From Arthonia radiata (Eukaryota; Ascomycota; Arthoniomycetes; Arthoniales; Arthoniaceae): a stretch of 64,000 bases of DNA. The stretch spans positions 654,379 through 718,378 of the forward strand of contig PSQN01000013.1 in assembly GCA_002989075.1 (NCBI GenBank), in the 5' to 3' direction. Shown here one piece after another: positions 58,002-64,000 of this stretch. The notes under the pieces are model-generated. The model searched no databases, had not been told where the DNA came from, and saw only the letters and a list, made by a program, of their open reading frames with translations. The translations under genes were made by a program, and so were the position numbers. The stretch's first letter is position 1. The number at the start of each line of letters is the position of its first letter.

Positions 58002-61000
58002 GAGGGGAAGTTAAGCACTAATAGAGAAATTAATGATATTCTAGAATATATTTACTTACGCCTACGACGACTAGTAGACCACCTTATTAGAGATCTAGAA
58101 TTATATAGCTAGTACTAATATCTTTAATTAACAATATATAACCTATAGACACAATAAGTTTTAACTAGTAATAGTTATATAATTAAAGCAGAGATCGTAA
58201 ATAATAAACTAAACGTTATAATAAGAGCAGTACTAGAATACCTTATACAGAAATTCTTATAGCAAATCAACCGACAATAGGTTCCGGTATCTAGATTACT
58301 CTAGAACGTATACAATTAATAGAAAAAAGACTAGGCCGACTACTTCAAGGGCAGTAGTACTAGCTCGTTCAACGGTTAGACCCTCTAAGAGTTTAGCTCT
58401 ATATAAGCTTAGCTTCCTACAAAATATATTTATATACTTAGACAACAATAAACTACAGAAACATTAAAATTATAATCGATTTAAACGCAATGAGCAACTT
58501 TATCTTAATACGCTGCGTTAAGGAGTACTAAATATAAACATAAAAAAAGAAATTACTCTATACACTATTTAAATTTCAAGGGGCAGAGGGAAGAGTCGAC
58601 TATAAGACTTTACTAATAGATGTAATAATTAAGAACTATTAGGAAGAAATTATTTATAATATTATAGATATTAACTAGTACTATGCTGTACTAAGTATAC
58701 TCTAGTTACAACAATATAATTTAGAAGTAGATTAGAGAACTAAGAAGCTCCTCTTTACTAGATATAAGCACTCTAAATAAGAGTCGTTCTACAGAACAGA
58801 TACTTTATAAGCTATTTTTAGTAGTAAGAATAAAAAGCGCGATAAAGAACTTATATAGATTAGTACTACTATACTTCGATATTTAAATATCTTATAAGAG
58901 AAGTCTAACGTAGTATCTTATCTATAGCTAGCTACACGCAAGTATAAATAAGAGACAACTGTACGCTAACGATTCTATACAACAACAAGTATTCAGTTAA
59001 TTACTAAAATACCCGAGAAATACAATTAATTCTAATACCTGTTTAAAGAAGCTAAGCCGGACTTAGCTCTTCTAGAATATAAACCGTAGGATTACACAAT
59101 ACCTTTATAGAAGAGTAAAACGCTAATATTCGGTCTAATATACTCTCTATTAGAAGCAGAAAATTAAGCACTCCGCAACTATCTTAATAAGAATCTTAAG
59201 AAAGGATTTATCCAAAAATTAACATTACTAGCCGAATACCCGATACTCTTCGTACTAAAGAAGAATAGTAAACTACGACTCTACGTAGATTATAGACAAT
59301 TAAATAGGGTAACTATTAAAAACCGATATCCTTTACTACGTATCGACGAAATAACAGATCAATTATATAACGTGCAATAGTTTACTAAGTTTAACCTACA
59401 AGGGGTATACAACCTAATTTGTATAAAGAAGAATAAAGAATAGAAAACGGCCTTCTATACTAGATACAGACTTTTTAAGTATTGCGTTATACTCTTTAGG
59501 CTAATAAACGTATTAGCATTATTTTAGAAATTAATTAACAACACACTTAGTAATTATTTAGATATATTTATAACTACTTATTTAGACAATATTCTAGTAT
59601 ACAGCTATATACTAGAAAAATATAAAAAACATATTAAAAAGGTATTAGAAAGATTAGTGTATACCGATTTACGAATCGATATCAAGAAAATTTAGTTCTA
59701 TTAACAATCTGTCGAATTTCTTAGATTTATAATTACTAAGTACAGTCTCTAAATAGAAGATTTAAAGATTTAATCTGTTCTAACCTAGCCTACACTAAAG
59801 AATATAAAACAACTACAATAGTTTCTTAGTTTTACTAATTACTATAGGCGGTAGATATCTAACTTTAGCTAAATTATAGCACCGCTGTCTTAGTAGACAA
59901 AATAATCGATAGAATTCTTTTAGACGCAAAAAGAACAATTAGTATTTAAAGAGCTTAAGGAAGCTTTTAAGATTAGACCTGTACTAGTAATATTTAACTC
60001 TAATCTACCGATTATTATAAAAATAGATGCGTTAGACTATATAATTAAAGTATATATAAGTTAAAATAATAAGGAAAGAAAGCCTAGATCAGTAGCTTTC
60101 TACTTAAGAAAAATATTATCTATAGAACAGAACTACGATATTTACAATAAAGAGCTTTTAGCTATTATAGCAGTATTCGAGATATAGCGAGTTTACCTAA
60201 AAGAAGCGAACTATACGATTATAGTATATATAAACTATAAGAATCTAACTTATTTTATAATAACAAAGAAACTTAACCGCAGACAAGTTCGATAGTTAAA
60301 GACTATAGCTCTATACAACTTTATTATTACCTACAAGAAGGGTTCTAAGAACAATAGAGCCGACGCTCTAAGTTAACGACTAGATTATCTTAATAATAAG
60401 AAACACGTCGAACATACAATATTCTAAGAATACAATAATAAGATTAGATACAATTAATTAGCTATAACAATTAAGTTTGTTATCGAACCGAACAGCCGAA
60501 TTCTAGATATTCTAAACGATTCTAAAACCTATTAAGAAAACAAGAAACGACATCTAGAACTAACTAAAAACAGTAAGGGCTATTATAAATTTTAAGGCAA
60601 GATCTACGTTCCGAGGAATCTAATCCGACATATTATTAGTAACTTCTACAATAACCTAACGAAGAGATATAAGGGTATCGACAACACTATTAAAAAAATT
60701 ATACGAACCTACTATATCCCGAGAATTTAATATTACGTCGAGAATTATATCTAAGAATACGATATATACGCAAGAACTAAGTATCCGAGGCATTTACTAT
60801 ATAGTAAACTATAACTACTAGAGACATCTAAGAGACTATAGTATATAGTCTTACTAGACTTTATTACTAAGTTACTAACCTTCAAGAATTTACTTATAAA
60901 AGTAGCTTACAACGCTATTCTAGTTATATGCGATAAACTAACAAAGTACGCGTACTTTGTACCTTACAAGGAAGCTAGTAACTTAGAATAATTAGTATAT

Positions 61001-62663
61001 ACCTTCCTTCGAATTATCTTAGCAAACTATAGTTAACCACAAAGAATTGTCTCGAACAGAGATTAGAAATTTATCTTACGATTTTAGATATCTCTAATAC
61101 AATAGCTAAAAACAAAATAAAAGATATTAACGTTATTTTATCTACAAACAGACAGATAAACAGAGTAAATAAATTAAATACTAGAATAGTATCTCTAGAT
61201 ATATATTAACTACTAGTAGAACGACTAGGTATAATTACTACTAGTAGCGTAAGTAGCGTACAACGATACAAAAAACGATATAACTAAAACAACACCGTTC
61301 TATATCTTATACGGCTACTACCCTCTTTAAAGCAAACAACTGCAAAACACTATAAAAAATGACACTGCTATACAAATAGCAACGAATATAAAGACCCTAT
61401 ATCAGCAGTTAAAGGCTAACAACGAGTTTATTAACGAACGAACAAAGAGATAGTATAACAAGTTAAAAACTACCCTAAATATAAGTATAAAAGAGGGGGA
61501 AAGAGCTTACTTACTTATAAGAAACATAAAAACTATTAAACTAAGCAAGAAACTTAACTATACTAAGACAGAACCGTTTAAAATCTTACAGCAATTAAGA
61601 TCCGTAATATTTAAACTTAAACTCTTAAAAACGATAAAAATATATTCTGTATTCTATGTAGCGCTATTAAAACTAGCTTACTTCTAAGAGGTAGAACGAC
61701 TCAACCCAGAAATCCTTTCTAACAACCAAGAACCCGAGTATAAGATTGAAACAATTTGCGTTTAAAGACAATATCGAGGCAAACAACAGTATCTTATAAA
61801 ATAGAGAGAATATTCTAAACATAAAAATTAATAGGAACTAGAATGAAACCTAACTAACTATAAAGATACTATTCAACAATATTAAAATTAAAATATTAAT
61901 TAGTTATAGTAGCACTAATACTCTAATCTACTATCTAGTGCGTCTTACTAGTACCTAGGTTATCTATAAACAAACCAGCCTACTACGTTATAAGACTACT
62001 ACCTAACTTTAAGTAGAGGTTACTCTAAAAGTTAATAGACAACCTACTTAAACATTTAAATATATTACTACTAGCTATTAACGCAGTAAACTTCTCTTGT
62101 TTTAATAACTTATTTTAAGCTAACTTCGCTGCTATCCGCGTATAAGTCTTCTTAACCTTCTCTTTTAACTTTCGAACCTTAGATCGGTTACGCTATATAG
62201 CCGCAATTAACGCTGCTATCTAAGACTTTAACGCGCGTAACTAACGTTTTATACGCTAAAGAGCAGCCGACTAAGAGAAATATTGAGAATAAACCGAACG
62301 CGCTGTAACTAAGTTAGTTCTAGATATTATAGAAAGACAATAATAGGGTATACTATTTACGATCGATATCCGTAAATTACAACTCTTTTTATCTCAAGTA
62401 TACACCAAACACGTTACCTTTTTAAACTAAACTATATATCTTTTCTTAGTCGATATATATTTAGAACAAGAAGGTATTTCAATACCGCAGACTTTAATTA
62501 ATAGGTATTAGCTGTACTTTTTATTAGAACCCGTAGTAATAGACTTTATACGAGGTATAGCGACTTATAGATTAGTTACAAAAGAAGGGACGAAACGTAA
62601 CTTATAAGTGTTTAAAAGGCTAAGGGTCAATTAAGAACAATTTAACTAGAAGAAGAGGAATTG

Positions 62664-63135
62664 TGTTACGAATACTAGTTCTAGACGGTCTAGCGTATAC
62701 TTATATATTAACTACCGCTAGTTATCTTAGCCCTACTAGTATTATTCCTAACTAAGCCTATAAACCCGCTATAGATATTAATAGACAAGATAGCTATAAG
62801 AGCCTACGTTCCCTATAAATCCGATATAGATATTATTAAGATTAACGAATATAGAGAAACTTCCCTATATACCTTAGATTATATAGCTAGACTAATAATC
62901 GACCTTAGAATAGACTTTAGTCTATTAACTTAATATTTGAATATAAGTTTCTTAACTATATTTAAATAACGTACTTTACCTTCTATTTACTCTAGTTAAG
63001 CTTCTCTTACCTTTTATAATCTGTTTCGCCTCTCCTATCTTTTAGTCTCTAGTACACAAGACACCTACCATTAAGTTTAATAATTATACAAGGTAAGTAA
63101 GCCTTAGTTTGGTTCTCCTAGCAACCGGCGTTACA
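62664..63135 (+). repeat. LTR type A, 472 bp (right)
   Basis: Begins TGTTACGAATAC and ends CCGGCGTTACA. A purine-rich stretch AGAAGAAGAGGAA lies just upstream, as expected before a 3' LTR. Confidence 0.85.
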
Positions 63136-64000
63136 GAGAGGAAGTTAAGCACTAATAGAGAAATTAACGACATTCTAGAATATATTTACTTACGCCTACA
63201 ACGACTAGTAGACTATCTTATTAGAGGTCTAAAATTACGTAGCTAGTACTAATATCTTTAATTAACAATATACAACCTATAGATACGACAAGTCTTAACT
63301 AGTAATAGTTGTATAATTAAAGCAGAGATCGTAAACAATAAACTAGACGTTATAATAAGAGTAGTACTAGAACACCCTATACAGGAATTCTTACAGCAAA
63401 TTAACTAACAATAGGTTTTAGTACCTAGATTACTCTAGAACGTATACAATTAACAGAGAAAAGACTAGACCGACTGCTTTAAGGGCAGTAGTACCGGCTC
63501 GTTTAATAGTTAGACCCTCTAAAAGTTTAGCTCTATATAAGCTTAGCTTTTTACAGAATATATTTATATACTTAGGCAACAATAAACTACAGAAACATTA
63601 AAATTATAATCGATTTAGGCGTAATAAGCAACTTTATCTCAATACGCTGCGTTGAAGAGTACTAGATATAAATATAAAAAAAGAAATTACCCTACGTACT
63701 ATTTAAATTTTAAGAGATAGAGAAAAGAGTTAACTATAAGACTTCGCTAATAGATATAATAATTAAGAACTATTAGAAAGAAATTATTTATAATATTATA
63801 GATATTAACTAGCACCACGCTGTACTAAGTATACTCTAGTTACAACAATATAATCTAAAAGTAGATTAGAGAACTAAGAAGCTCCTCTTTACTAGATACA
63901 AGCACTCTAGATAAGAGTTGTTCTGCGGAACAGATACTCTATAAGCTATTTTTAGTAGTAAGGATAAGAAGCGCGATAAAGAACTTATACGGGTTAGTAC
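63136..64000 (+). mobile_element. third pol copy, partial, at the window end
   Basis: The sequence from 63,136 repeats the pol start seen at 58,002 (GAGAGGAAGTTAAGCACTAA), with the protease region near 63,610. It belongs to the third Gypsy element and is cut off by the window end. It is decayed like the rest. Confidence 0.7.

Larger units (their letters stand above)
57530..63135 (+). mobile_element. LTR type A segment inside the third element
   Basis: Two 472-bp type A LTRs bound 5.6 kb. The left one is followed at 58,002 not by gag but by GAGGGGAAGTTAAGC, a point just before the protease region. The right one is followed at 63,136 by the same point. Between them lie protease, RT, RNase H, integrase and a type A 3' end with a purine-rich stretch before the second LTR. 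The 5-bp flank of the left insertion (57,525) and both right-hand flanks are near-identical GAGGG-type. It is broken by dozens of changes. The whole looks like a recombination product rather than a simple insertion. Confidence 0.6.
55530..64000 (+). mobile_element. decayed Ty3/Gypsy element, runs off the window
   Basis: A plus-strand fossil starting with an LTR type B at 55,530-55,979, inserted in gag of the minus-strand element. Gag lies about 55,990-57,520, with a zinc-knuckle-like segment near 56,810. Two LTR type A copies then interrupt it (57,530 and 62,664), each followed by the same protease/pol start. Its 3' end is beyond the window. Dozens of breaks; AT bias as in the others. Confidence 0.7.

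Noticed and set aside
1-64000. CRISPR arrays, rRNA genes, bacterial-type operons
   Set aside because: The sequence is eukaryotic with spliceosomal introns; no regular spacer arrays or rRNA signatures were seen.

Overview
The window is nuclear DNA of a filamentous ascomycete (Pezizomycotina; gene style and content fit a Dothideomycete, but the class is an inference). Evidence: compact genes with 46-138 bp introns, GT-AG borders and CTRAC-like branch points; single-copy fungal orthologues (Rgd1, Rac, Shy1, CIA30, Apc5, Ssz1, Cab2, Nop6); and an abrupt change from balanced-GC gene DNA to AT-rich, gene-free retrotransposon DNA with the look of repeat-induced point mutation (RIP).

Layout. 1-4,741: gene-poor DNA full of degenerate repeats. 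4,742-7,317 (-): F-BAR/RhoGAP protein (Rgd1 type). 8,749-10,587 (+): lysine-rich nucleolar RRM protein (Nop6 type). 12,840-13,886 (-): Rac GTPase in six exons. 14,858-16,381 (-): ER UBX-domain protein (UBXN4 type). 16,621-17,607 and 17,878-18,734 (+): Shy1/SURF1 and CIA30/NDUFAF1, two respiratory-chain assembly factors side by side. 19,360-21,854 (+): Apc5. 22,164-24,801 (+): a tandem pair of DUF7918-like paralogues. 25,351-27,138 (+): Ssz1, the Hsp70 of the ribosome-associated complex. 27,475-29,640 (+): sodium:solute symporter in five exons. 29,758-34,550: a cluster of three J-domain genes plus one small basic protein. 35,797-36,975 (+): phosphopantothenate-cysteine ligase (Cab2). 39,578-40,027 (+): small membrane-anchored orphan.

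41,290-64,000 is a nest of decayed Ty3/Gypsy LTR retrotransposons. A minus-strand copy (from 41,879) is split by a plus-strand copy (44,441-51,536, matching 5-bp target duplication). Another plus-strand copy begins at 55,530 and leaves the window; inside it a 472-bp LTR occurs twice (57,530 and 62,664), each followed by the same pol sequence, a mosaic that suggests recombination after nesting.

Functional links: Rgd1 and Rac both belong to Rho-GTPase control of polarity; Shy1 and CIA30 to respiratory assembly; Ssz1 and the J-domain cluster are all chaperone-related, although the small J proteins are not the canonical Ssz1 partner Zuo1. The most unusual items are the J-domain cluster (one member with a degenerate HPD motif and a split J domain), the DUF7918 tandem pair with C-terminal SUMO-interaction-like motifs, the partial 3' duplication of the NOP6 gene, and the retrotransposon mosaic.
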